From assembly GCA_013824055.1 (NCBI GenBank), contig PNNE01000301.1, positions 1 through 6,664 of the forward strand: 6,664 nucleotides of DNA, written 5' to 3'. Under the pieces are notes generated by a model that saw nothing but the letters and a program-made list of their open reading frames with translations, did not search any database and had not been told where the DNA came from. Both the position numbers and the translations under genes were made by a program. Positions 1-5,775 of this stretch are shown here, piece after piece. This DNA comes from Rhodobacter sp. (GTDB lineage Bacteria; Pseudomonadota; Alphaproteobacteria; Rhodobacterales; Rhodobacteraceae). The stretch's first letter is position 1; each line of letters opens with the position of its first letter.

Positions 1-387
1 GATCTGGTGGTGGCGGTCGTCAGCCATGTACCGCATGCGATCGCCTATACGATGGTGGGCGTGGCCGATCACATGCGGCGCGTGTCGCAGTCGGAGGTCA
101 TCAAGTATTCTGCGGCGGGTTTCCGCGACTTTACCCGGATCGCGGCCAGCGACCCGACCATGTGGCGGGACGTGTTCCTGTCCAACAAGGAAGCGGTGCT
201 GGATATCCTCGGCCGCTTTGCCGAAGAACTCTTCGTGCTGCAACGCGCGATCCGGATGGGCGATGGCGACCATCTGCACGCCTATTTCACCCGGACCCGC
301 GCCATCCGTCGCGGGATCATCGAAGCGGGTCAGGACACCGCCGCGCCTGACTTTGGCCGCGCCGCGCCGCCCGCGAAAGAGGGCTGA
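1..387 (+). CDS. tyrC: Prephenate/arogenate (cyclohexadienyl) dehydrogenase, C-terminal part, 5' end outside window
   Basis: This is the last 128 residues of a TyrA/TyrC-family dehydrogenase, a cytoplasmic enzyme that oxidatively decarboxylates prephenate and/or arogenate using NAD(P) in tyrosine synthesis. The reading frame is open from base 1, so the N-terminal Rossmann domain lies upstream of the window. The visible part is the helical C-terminal dimerisation domain. Its family signatures are SHVPHAIAYTMVG near the start, then SEVIKYSAAGFRDFTRIA, then SDPTMWRDVFLSNKEAVL, and a late TRTRAIRRGIIEAGQD segment. These match alphaproteobacterial TyrC proteins as I remember them. The stop codon is TGA at 385-387, and the next gene starts 5 bases later, so the two are probably co-transcribed. 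The GTG at 7-9 is an internal codon, not a start. Whether the enzyme prefers arogenate or prephenate cannot be told from this fragment. Confidence 0.9.
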   Translation, partial: DLVVAVVSHVPHAIAYTMVGVADHMRRVSQSEVIKYSAAGFRDFTRIAASDPTMWRDVFLSNKEAVLDILGRFAEELFVLQRAIRMGDGDHLHAYFTRTRAIRRGIIEAGQDTAAPDFGRAAPPAKEG

Positions 388-392
388 GCCGG

Positions 393-1286
393 ATGCGGGG
401 CCCGGGTCTGGGTCTGGGTCTGGGTCTGGCGCTGTCGCTTGTGCTGGCGCAGGGCGCCTGGGCGCAAGAGATGGACCGCTCGCCCCGCCCGCCGGTCAAT
501 CCGATGATTGCCGTCGTGGCACCGACCGCAGCACCTGCGCCGGAGGTCGAGGTCGCCGTTCCTTCCGACGTCGTCGCCGTGACCGAGGACGCGCTGGCCC
601 GGTCCCTGCGCCCGGTCCCCCGGCCTTCGGCGCTGGCAGAGCGGATCGCGGCCCTGAAGGCCACGGCCAACGCGCCGGGGCTGGATCTGTCCGGGCGGGA
701 GCCGCAGGACGAGATCGACCTTGCAGCGATTCCCCCGCTGTCGAAGCGGGAGGAACGGCGCAAGAGGCGCGCGAAGGCCTCGATGGAGGGCGCGGTCTGC
801 GGTGTGCCGGCGATCAAGGGCGAGGAGATCGCGCGGATCACCTCGAATGTCCGCGGCTGCGGGGTCGAAGACCCGGTGCGGGTGACTTCGGTCTCGGGCG
901 TCAGGCTCAGCCAGCCGGCGACGGTCGAGTGTTCGATCGCCAAGGCGTTGAATTCATGGGTGGACGAGGTGGCGCAGCCGGCCTTCGACGGCAGGCTGGT
1001 CGAGTTGCAGGTGGCGGCGCATTACATCTGCCGCAGCCGCAACAACGTGAAGGGCGCCAAGGTCAGCGAGCATGGCAAGGGCCGGGCCGTGGACATCTCG
1101 GCCTTCATCCTGTCGAACGGGAAGGTGCTGACCGTGTCGCGGGACTACAACCGCCTGCTGCGCCGGATCTACAAGGCCGGGTGCAACTATTTCATGACCA
1201 CGCTGGGCCCCGGGTCGGACGGGCACCACGAGGACCATTTCCACTTCGACACCTCGACCCGCAGCGGCGGGCGCTACTGCCGTTAG
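393..1286 (+). CDS. Extensin-family (Extensin-like C-terminal domain) secreted protein, LAS-type metal motif
   Basis: The product is 297 residues. An N-terminal signal peptide has a GLGLGLGLALSLVLA core and a likely cleavage site after GAWA (near residue 24). A low-complexity Pro/Ala/Val linker and a basic stretch (KREERRKRRAK) lead to the conserved domain from about residue 135 to the end. The domain carries SEHGKGRAVDIS (His227, Asp234) and GHHEDHFHFD (His282, His284), the H-x6-D and HxH arrangement of LAS/M15-type zinc peptidases that act on peptidoglycan. The mature protein has six cysteines (136, 156, 180, 213, 264, 296), consistent with disulfides in the periplasm. The family name comes from similarity to a plant wall protein domain. 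A cell-wall hydrolase or carboxypeptidase role is inferred from the motifs. The ATG at 393 lies 5 bases after the tyrC stop, and a GAGGG at 379-383 can serve as ribosome binding site. It is probably expressed with tyrC. Confidence 0.87.
   Translation: MRGPGLGLGLGLALSLVLAQGAWAQEMDRSPRPPVNPMIAVVAPTAAPAPEVEVAVPSDVVAVTEDALARSLRPVPRPSALAERIAALKATANAPGLDLSGREPQDEIDLAAIPPLSKREERRKRRAKASMEGAVCGVPAIKGEEIARITSNVRGCGVEDPVRVTSVSGVRLSQPATVECSIAKALNSWVDEVAQPAFDGRLVELQVAAHYICRSRNNVKGAKVSEHGKGRAVDISAFILSNGKVLTVSRDYNRLLRRIYKAGCNYFMTTLGPGSDGHHEDHFHFDTSTRSGGRYCR
405..428 (+). repeat. Hexanucleotide tandem repeat (GGTCTG)x4 in a signal peptide
   Basis: Four perfect consecutive copies of GGTCTG encode Gly-Leu x4 in the hydrophobic core of the extensin-family signal peptide. 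The unit is six bases, so gain or loss of copies would change the length of the core without breaking the reading frame. Confidence 0.9.
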
Positions 1287-1287
1287 C

Positions 1288-1320
1288 CTGACGGTCCTAT
1301 CCGCTTGGTGGGACCATCAG
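1288..1320. terminator. Hairpin at convergent gene ends, possible bidirectional terminator
   Basis: The arms CTGACGGTCC (1288-1297) and GGACCATCAG (1311-1320) pair over ten positions. Position five is C·A on the plus RNA and a G·U wobble on the minus RNA. On the plus RNA the stem can extend inwards by U·G, A-U, U·G and C-G to a CGCUU loop. It lies between the convergent extensin and DUF2125 genes and overlaps the end of the latter. No U-tract follows on either strand, so intrinsic termination is uncertain. The structure may instead stabilise the 3' ends. Confidence 0.45.
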
Positions 1321-2325
1321 CGGAGCGGGGCCAAGGGGGAAGGGGCCAAAGCTCATCCGGCCGTCCTCGAGAACCAGCGACAACGACAGGATCTTGAGGT
1401 CCGGGGATTGCGAGGCCAGCGCCTGCATCCCGCGCGCGATGGTCGGGGCGGCTTGCGGCTCGACCACGCCCGCTGCCACCAGAAGCGCGGGCAGGCGGTC
1501 CCAGTTGGTGATCTCGACCGTGACCCGGCCTGCCGCGTAGCCATTGCCGTCCGCCTCGACCACGCCCGAGGCGCTGGCAGCCAGCGCGCCCCAGATCAGG
1601 TTGAACTGGTTGATCTCCACCCGCCGCAAAGAGGGCCGCGCTTCGCCTGCGTGGCGGTCAAGCGGGGCGGAGAAGGTCAGGAAGATGCTGCCCCACAGGG
1701 CCTCGACCACCTCGGGCAGGTCCGAGGGCGGCAGGTCCGGGATCGTCACGGCTTGCACGGCGGCCAGGAAACCGGGATCGGGGGTCAGCGGGGCAAGATC
1801 GAAGCCAAGCTCGTACCCGGCCGGACCCAGCGCCCCGTTGGCACGAAGGCCCAGGGCGAATTCTCCAAGGCCCAGGGTCCAGCCCTGGTCCGAGGCCAGG
1901 TTCACAGAGGTCCCGGCCAGCCGGAGCTCGGCCAGCGGCAGTCCGGTCGAGGGTTTGGCGCGGACACTTGCCATCAGCCCCTCCGACCCCAGCGTCACCA
2001 CCTGGTCAGGCAGGATCAGCGCCTGTTCCGGCGGCAGCGCCGCGATGATGTGCCAGGGCTTCCAGGTCATCGCGAAGACCTGGACAAAGGGTGCCTGCCA
2101 GCCGGCGCCGGACACCGGGTCGGCCAGCCGCATCGCGTCGATGGTCAGGTCAAAGCGGTTCGGGAAGCCTGCCACGGTCACACCGGCGTTTTCGGCCACG
2201 ATCCCCTGCCGCGCGGCATCCGCGAAGAAGCGATCGACCTCGTCGCGCACCGCGTTCGAGCCGACGACCCAGTAGCCCGACCACAGCGCCGTGGCCGCGA
2301 TCATCAGGAAGAGAAGCTTTCGCAT
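1297..2325 (-). CDS. DUF2125 domain-containing envelope protein
   Basis: The product is 342 residues and matches the DUF2125 family common in Rhodobacterales and other alphaproteobacteria; its function is not known. The N-terminus MRKLLFLMIAATALWSGYWVV is a signal peptide or signal anchor. It is followed by the family hallmark VAGFPNRFDLT (about residues 51-61) and long stretches rich in alternating hydrophobic residues. These suggest a beta-rich periplasmic or outer-membrane-associated domain. The reading frame stays open far upstream, but the ATG at 2325-2323 puts the hydrophobic segment at the N-terminus as in the family, and longer starts would overlap the divergent chaC-like gene. A purine-rich GAAAAGGG lies just upstream as a modest ribosome binding site. 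The stop is TAG at 1299-1297, 10 bases from the stop of the convergent extensin gene. Confidence 0.85.
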   Translation of the reverse strand: MRKLLFLMIAATALWSGYWVVGSNAVRDEVDRFFADAARQGIVAENAGVTVAGFPNRFDLTIDAMRLADPVSGAGWQAPFVQVFAMTWKPWHIIAALPPEQALILPDQVVTLGSEGLMASVRAKPSTGLPLAELRLAGTSVNLASDQGWTLGLGEFALGLRANGALGPAGYELGFDLAPLTPDPGFLAAVQAVTIPDLPPSDLPEVVEALWGSIFLTFSAPLDRHAGEARPSLRRVEINQFNLIWGALAASASGVVEADGNGYAAGRVTVEITNWDRLPALLVAAGVVEPQAAPTIARGMQALASQSPDLKILSLSLVLEDGRMSFGPFPLGPAPLMVPPSG

Positions 2326-2388
2326 CCGGCGGCCCTTTTCATTGCCCTTTCTCGGGTGTTTACAGGGCCAAAGGCAACAGGACCAGTC

Positions 2389-2916
2389 ATGCAGCAACCG
2401 CTTTGGGTCTTCGGCTACGGATCGCTGATCTGGGACCCCGGCTTTCCGGTCGCCGAGCGCCGCATCTCGCGACTGGACGGCTGGCACCGAAGCTTCTGCA
2501 TGTGGTCGATCCACCATCGCGGCACGCTGGACAACCCTGGCCTTGTCCTGGCCCTGGACCGGGCCGAGGGCGCAAGCTGCACCGGCGTCGCCTTTCGCGT
2601 CGAACCGGGGCACGAGGCCGCGACGCTGTTCGCCTTGCGGGAACGGGAACTGGTCTCTTCGGCCTATCTCGAGATGACCCTGCCGGTCACGACCGAGGCG
2701 GGCGTTCTGGACGCGCTGGCCTATGTCATCGACCCCGACCATGTGCAGTACTGCCGCCTGGACCCTGAAGCACAGGCCCGGATCATTGCGCAGGCTTGTG
2801 GCGGGCGCGGGCGGAACTGCGACTACCTCTGGTCCACCGCCGCGCATCTGGCAGAGCTTGGCATCCGCGACCCCGACCTGGACTGGCTGGCCGAGCGGGT
2901 TCGCGTCCTGGCCTGA
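2389..2916 (+). CDS. ChaC-like gamma-glutamylcyclotransferase
   Basis: The product is 175 residues, the usual size for the ChaC/GCG family of cytoplasmic enzymes. These cleave glutathione or gamma-glutamyl peptides to 5-oxoproline and the remaining amino acid or dipeptide. The N-terminal VFGYGSLIWDPGF (residues 7-19) is the family substrate-binding loop. It is followed by the conserved GWHRSFCMWSIHHRGT region. The RERELVSSAY stretch holds the likely catalytic glutamate; by spacing to the tyrosine I favour Glu87, with Glu85 as the alternative. The C-terminal GGRGRNCDYLWSTAAHL is also typical. The ATG at 2389 has AGGA at 2379-2382, six bases upstream, and matches the family N-terminus. The reading frame remains open much further upstream, but there it runs antisense through the DUF2125 gene. 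The gene is divergent from DUF2125 across 63 bases. A link to the envelope genes around it is not evident. Confidence 0.9.
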   Translation: MQQPLWVFGYGSLIWDPGFPVAERRISRLDGWHRSFCMWSIHHRGTLDNPGLVLALDRAEGASCTGVAFRVEPGHEAATLFALRERELVSSAYLEMTLPVTTEAGVLDALAYVIDPDHVQYCRLDPEAQARIIAQACGGRGRNCDYLWSTAAHLAELGIRDPDLDWLAERVRVLA

Positions 2917-2920
2917 CCTT

Positions 2921-2949
2921 TTGCTTGGCTGTTGCAACCAGCCTGCTAG
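2921..2949 (+). promoter_or_regulatory. Candidate sigma70-type promoter with a dyad in the spacer
   Basis: TTGCTT (2921-2926) and TGCTAG (2944-2949) are spaced by 17 bases and resemble -35 and -10 elements of alphaproteobacterial housekeeping promoters. The spacer is exactly the near-palindrome GGCTGTTGCAACCAGCC, with one base missing from perfect symmetry. It starts 5 bases after the chaC-like stop and ends 35 bases before the ATG of the ExbB-like gene. The dyad could be an operator or a weak hairpin ending the upstream transcript. The match is by eye only. Confidence 0.4.
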
Positions 2950-2984
2950 TCTTGCGTTCAAGGGCAGGGGAACCAGAGGGCAGG

Positions 2985-4052
2985 ATGTCCCAGACAGAGA
3001 CCGGGCAGGCAGAGGTCGTGACGACCTTCAGCCAGCCGATCCGCGCGATCACGACGATGCTGCTGGTGTGCCTGCTGGTCGGTGCGGGCGCCTGGCTGAT
3101 CCACGGCACGGTCATCGACATCGTGCGCACCAACCCCGTGGTGAACGGGGTGATTGCCTTCGTCTTCCTGGTCGGTGTGCTGTCCTGCTTCTGGCAGCTC
3201 TGGATGCTGGCGCAGTCGGTCTACTGGATCGAGAACTTCGTGCGCGGCACGCCCGGAGCCGCCGACATGTCCCCGCCGCGGCTGCTGGCGCCCCTTGCGG
3301 CGCTGCTCAGGTCCCGCTCGGTGCGGCTGTCGATCTCGGCCTCGTCCTCGCGGTCGATTCAGGAATCGGTCGTCCAGCGCATCGACGAATTGCGCGACAT
3401 CACCCGATATCTGATCAATCTTCTGGTGTTCCTGGGCCTGCTGGGCACCTTCTGGGGCCTTGCGACCACGGTTCCCGCCGTGGTCGAGACGATCCGTTCG
3501 CTGGCGCCGCAAGATGGCGAAACCGGGCTGGAGGTGTTCGGCAAGCTGATGGGCGGTCTGGAAAGCCAGCTTGGCGGGATGGGAACGGCGTTTTCCTCCT
3601 CGCTTCTGGGTCTGGCCGGGTCGCTGGTGCTGGGCCTGCTCGAGCTGTTCGCCAGCCACGGCCAGAACCGCTTCATCCGCGAACTGGAGGAGTGGTTGTC
3701 CTCGATCACCCGGCTTGGCTATGCGGGCGACGGCGAAGGCGCGGACCAGAACGCGCTGGACCTTCTGGTCGATCACATGGCGCAGCAGATGGAAGAACTG
3801 CAGGCGCTGCAGACCCAGACCGAGACCAACCGCTTTCATTCCGAGATGAAGATCAACGAACTGGTCACGGCGATGACCGCGCTGACCGACCGGATGGATG
3901 CCGAACGTGGGCAGGCCGCGCTGCTGCGCCGGATCGCCGAGGGGCAGGAGAAACTGCTGGAGGCCCTGCAATCCAGCGAGGGCCTCAGCGGCTCGGACCC
4001 TGAGCCGGATGCGGTTGCGGTCGATCGACGTGCAACTGCTTCGTATCCTTGA
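2985..4052 (+). CDS. MotA/TolQ/ExbB proton-channel family protein (3' end apparently frameshifted)
   Basis: The product is 355 residues as the frame stands. Four hydrophobic segments lie at about 22-46, 54-82, 143-166 and 199-223. Helices three and four (LINLLVFLGLLGTFWGLA; GMGTAFSSSLLGLAGSLVLG) carry the signature of the MotA/TolQ/ExbB channel family, which conducts protons across the inner membrane to drive a partner anchored in the periplasm. A cytoplasmic loop separates helices two and three. After helix four comes a long polar helix-forming tail (about 253-330). The ATG at 2985 has GAGG at 2976-2979; an open frame further upstream only overlaps chaC. The partner is the OmpA-domain gene starting at 4160. 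The last 15 residues after Glu340 read like noise, while a proper helical tail continues in the +1 frame to 4158. This suggests a small deletion or a sequence error near 4000-4008. No exbD/tolR or flagellar genes are nearby. Confidence 0.87.
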   Translation: MSQTETGQAEVVTTFSQPIRAITTMLLVCLLVGAGAWLIHGTVIDIVRTNPVVNGVIAFVFLVGVLSCFWQLWMLAQSVYWIENFVRGTPGAADMSPPRLLAPLAALLRSRSVRLSISASSSRSIQESVVQRIDELRDITRYLINLLVFLGLLGTFWGLATTVPAVVETIRSLAPQDGETGLEVFGKLMGGLESQLGGMGTAFSSSLLGLAGSLVLGLLELFASHGQNRFIRELEEWLSSITRLGYAGDGEGADQNALDLLVDHMAQQMEELQALQTQTETNRFHSEMKINELVTAMTALTDRMDAERGQAALLRRIAEGQEKLLEALQSSEGLSGSDPEPDAVAVDRRATASYP

Positions 4053-4158
4053 AGAAATGTCTGCGGGCCGGCAAGAGACGCTGACCGACCTCAAGTCCGA
4101 CATTTCCCAGCTGACCGCCGCGATCCGGCAACTGGGCCGCAGCGCCGGGCGGGCCTGA
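4006..4158 (+). other. Out-of-frame C-terminal tail of the ExbB-like protein (+1 frame)
   Basis: This frame encodes 50 residues beginning RMRLRSIDVQLLRILEEMSA, followed by a heptad-like stretch containing GRQETL and ISQLTAAIRQLG, and ends with TGA at 4156-4158. About 80% of its third codon positions are G or C, like the genes around it, and the amphipathic helix fits the tail of the preceding protein. From memory, related Rhodobacterales proteins end in a very similar segment preceded by Glu-Ser. Restoring two bases (GAGC to GAGAGC at 4002-4005) would give Asp-Pro-Glu-Ser-Arg-Met-Arg and one continuous frame. Independent translation is possible from the ATGs at 4009 or 4057 but lacks a clear ribosome binding site. 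The decayed-frame reading is an inference. Confidence 0.65.
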
Positions 4159-4159
4159 G

Positions 4160-5767
4160 ATGGCCACGCGAAGCCGCCAGCGCGACAGCTCGATCATCTG
4201 GCCGGGTTTCGTTGACGCGGTGACGACCCTTCTGATGGTGCTGATGTTCGTGCTGACCATCTTCACCGTGATGCAGTCCGTGCTGCGCGACACGATCTCT
4301 ACCAAGGACACCGAGCTGGACGCGCTGACGGCGCAGGTCGCGCAACTGGCCGATGCGCTGGGGCTGGAGCAGGCCAGGGCCTCGGACCTTGCGACGCGGG
4401 TGGCCGAGTTGCAGGCGGGTCTTGCGGCGGCCGAGGCCCTGGGCGACCGGCAGGCCGGGGTGATTGCCACGCTGACGGCGGATCTGGCGGCACGCGAGGG
4501 GGACCTGGCGGCGGCGCAGTCACGCATCACCGACTTCGAGGCGCAGGTCGCGGCCCTGCTGGTCGAGCGCGACCGGGCGCGCGGGGATGCCGAGCGGCTG
4601 ACCGCCTCGGTCGCCGAGCTGGAGGCGGCGCAGGCCAGACTGGTGTCAGAGGGTGAGGCGATGGCGCTGGCGCTGGCCCAGGCGCGGGATGAGGTGGACG
4701 CTGCCGCCGAGACCGCGCGTCTTGCCGCCGCCCGCCGCGACGCGCTGGAGGCGCTGCTGGCGCAGGAGAAGGCGAAGGCGGCGTCGGATGCGGCGGCCCT
4801 TGCGGCGGCGCAGGCCGAAGTGACCGAGGCCGAGGCGGCGCGGCTGGCGGATGCTGCGGCCCTGCAGGCCCTGCGGGACCGGCTGGCCAATGCCGACACC
4901 GAGCTGATGGCGATGACGCTGGCTTTGGAGGAAGAGCGGAAGCGGGCAGAAGAGACGCTGACCCTGCTCGCCGCCGCCCGGACCGAGGCAGCGCAGGGCG
5001 CAACCGAAAAGGATGCGGCGCTTTCGGCGGCCGAGGCGGCCTTGCTGGCGGAACAGGAGAAGGTGCTTGCCGCCGCACGCGAGGTCGAGCTTCTGAACCG
5101 GCAGGTCGCGGCGCTGCGCAGCCAGCTTGGCAGTCTGCAGGCGCTGCTGGACGACTCGCAGGCGCGGGACGAGGCGGCGAAGGTGCAGCTGGAAAGTCTT
5201 GGCAAGGACCTGAACGCGGCCCTGGCCCAGGTGGCCGCCGAGCAGCGCAGGCGGGCCGAGCTGGAGGCCGCCGAGGCGGCAAGGCTGGCCGCAGAAAACC
5301 GCGCCCTTGCCCGCTACCGGTCGGAATTCTTCGGGCAGCTGTCGAACCTCCTGGAAGGCCGCGACGGCGTGCGGGTGGTCGGCGACCGCTTCGTCTTTTC
5401 CTCCGAGGTGCTGTTCAACCCCGGCTCGGCGGACCTTGCGCTGGAGGGGCAGTTGCAGATTGCAGGCGTGGTGCGCATCCTGGACGAGGTCCGCGCCGAG
5501 ATCCCGCCCGAGATCGACTGGATCATCCGGGTGGACGGGCACACCGACAACGTGCCCTTGTCGGGTGGGGGGGAATTCGCGGACAACTGGGAGCTGAGCC
5601 AGGCACGGGCGCTGTCGGTGGTGCGGTTCATGCAGGACGATCTGGGCTTTCCGCCGGACCGGATGGCGGCGACGGGGTTCGGCGAATACCGGCCGGTGGC
5701 CGAGGGCGACGACGACACGTCGCGCGCGCTGAACCGGCGGATCGAGCTGAAGCTGACCGAGCGCTAG
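4160..5767 (+). CDS. MotB-like membrane-anchored coiled-coil protein with C-terminal OmpA peptidoglycan-binding domain
   Basis: The product is 535 residues. A short basic N-terminus precedes one membrane helix (about 14-38) with Asp19 in WPGFVDAVTTLLMVLMF. This is the position of the proton-accepting aspartate of MotB, ExbD and TolR. Residues about 46-385 are an Ala/Glu/Arg/Leu-rich coiled coil with recurring AEAARLA and ETARLAA units. The OmpA-like domain runs from about 395 to 535 and includes VLFNPGSADL, VDGHTDNVPL and NWELSQARALSV, then ATGFGEYRPVA and NRRIEL. Asp463 and Arg483 are the expected diaminopimelate-binding pair. The protein should sit in the inner membrane and grip peptidoglycan, with the ExbB-like protein as its channel partner. 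The ATG at 4160 lies one base after the TGA at 4156-4158 of the tail frame and has only a weak GGGCGGG upstream. Translational coupling is therefore likely. The output of the motor is unknown. Confidence 0.88.
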   Translation: MATRSRQRDSSIIWPGFVDAVTTLLMVLMFVLTIFTVMQSVLRDTISTKDTELDALTAQVAQLADALGLEQARASDLATRVAELQAGLAAAEALGDRQAGVIATLTADLAAREGDLAAAQSRITDFEAQVAALLVERDRARGDAERLTASVAELEAAQARLVSEGEAMALALAQARDEVDAAAETARLAAARRDALEALLAQEKAKAASDAAALAAAQAEVTEAEAARLADAAALQALRDRLANADTELMAMTLALEEERKRAEETLTLLAAARTEAAQGATEKDAALSAAEAALLAEQEKVLAAAREVELLNRQVAALRSQLGSLQALLDDSQARDEAAKVQLESLGKDLNAALAQVAAEQRRRAELEAAEAARLAAENRALARYRSEFFGQLSNLLEGRDGVRVVGDRFVFSSEVLFNPGSADLALEGQLQIAGVVRILDEVRAEIPPEIDWIIRVDGHTDNVPLSGGGEFADNWELSQARALSVVRFMQDDLGFPPDRMAATGFGEYRPVAEGDDDTSRALNRRIELKLTER

Positions 5768-5775
5768 CTAGGTCA
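5754..5775. terminator. Hairpin centred on two abutting convergent stop codons
   Basis: TGACC (5754-5758) pairs with GGTCA (5771-5775). Inside, AGC (5760-5762) pairs with GCT (5767-5769), with one G/A mismatch between the two stems and a GCTA loop. The stop codons of the OmpA-domain gene (5765-5767) and the lectin gene (5770-5768) lie in it with no base between them. There is no U-tract, so a terminator role is tentative. Confidence 0.35.

Noticed and set aside
26..1291. Long plus-strand open frame of 421 codons overlapping tyrC and the extensin gene
   Set aside because: Arg/Gly/Pro-rich translation without domains; it is a frame shadow of two recognisable genes in high-GC DNA.
2326..2388. 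Promoters in the divergent region between the DUF2125 and ChaC-like genes
   Set aside because: Promoters must be near, but no -35/-10 pair with acceptable spacing stood out on either strand, so none is reported.
384..4014. Fifteen-base identical string CTGAGCCGGATGCGG at 384-398 and 4000-4014
   Set aside because: A match of this length is near what chance allows in GC-rich DNA of this size, and the two copies lie in different coding contexts.
2958..4103. Antisense open frame of 381 codons opposite the ExbB-like gene
   Set aside because: Composition typical of an antisense shadow (His/Gln/Arg/Gly-rich), while the plus strand encodes clear membrane helices.
3985..5205. Antisense open frame of 406 codons, Ser/Ala/Arg-rich
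   Set aside because: It is the antisense image of the Ala-rich coiled-coil gene; low complexity and no family signature.
2985..5767. Zorya anti-phage system (ZorA/ZorB)
   Set aside because: The channel/OmpA logic is similar, but no ZorC, ZorD or ZorE is present, and the long coil is on the OmpA-domain protein rather than being a very long tail on the channel protein.
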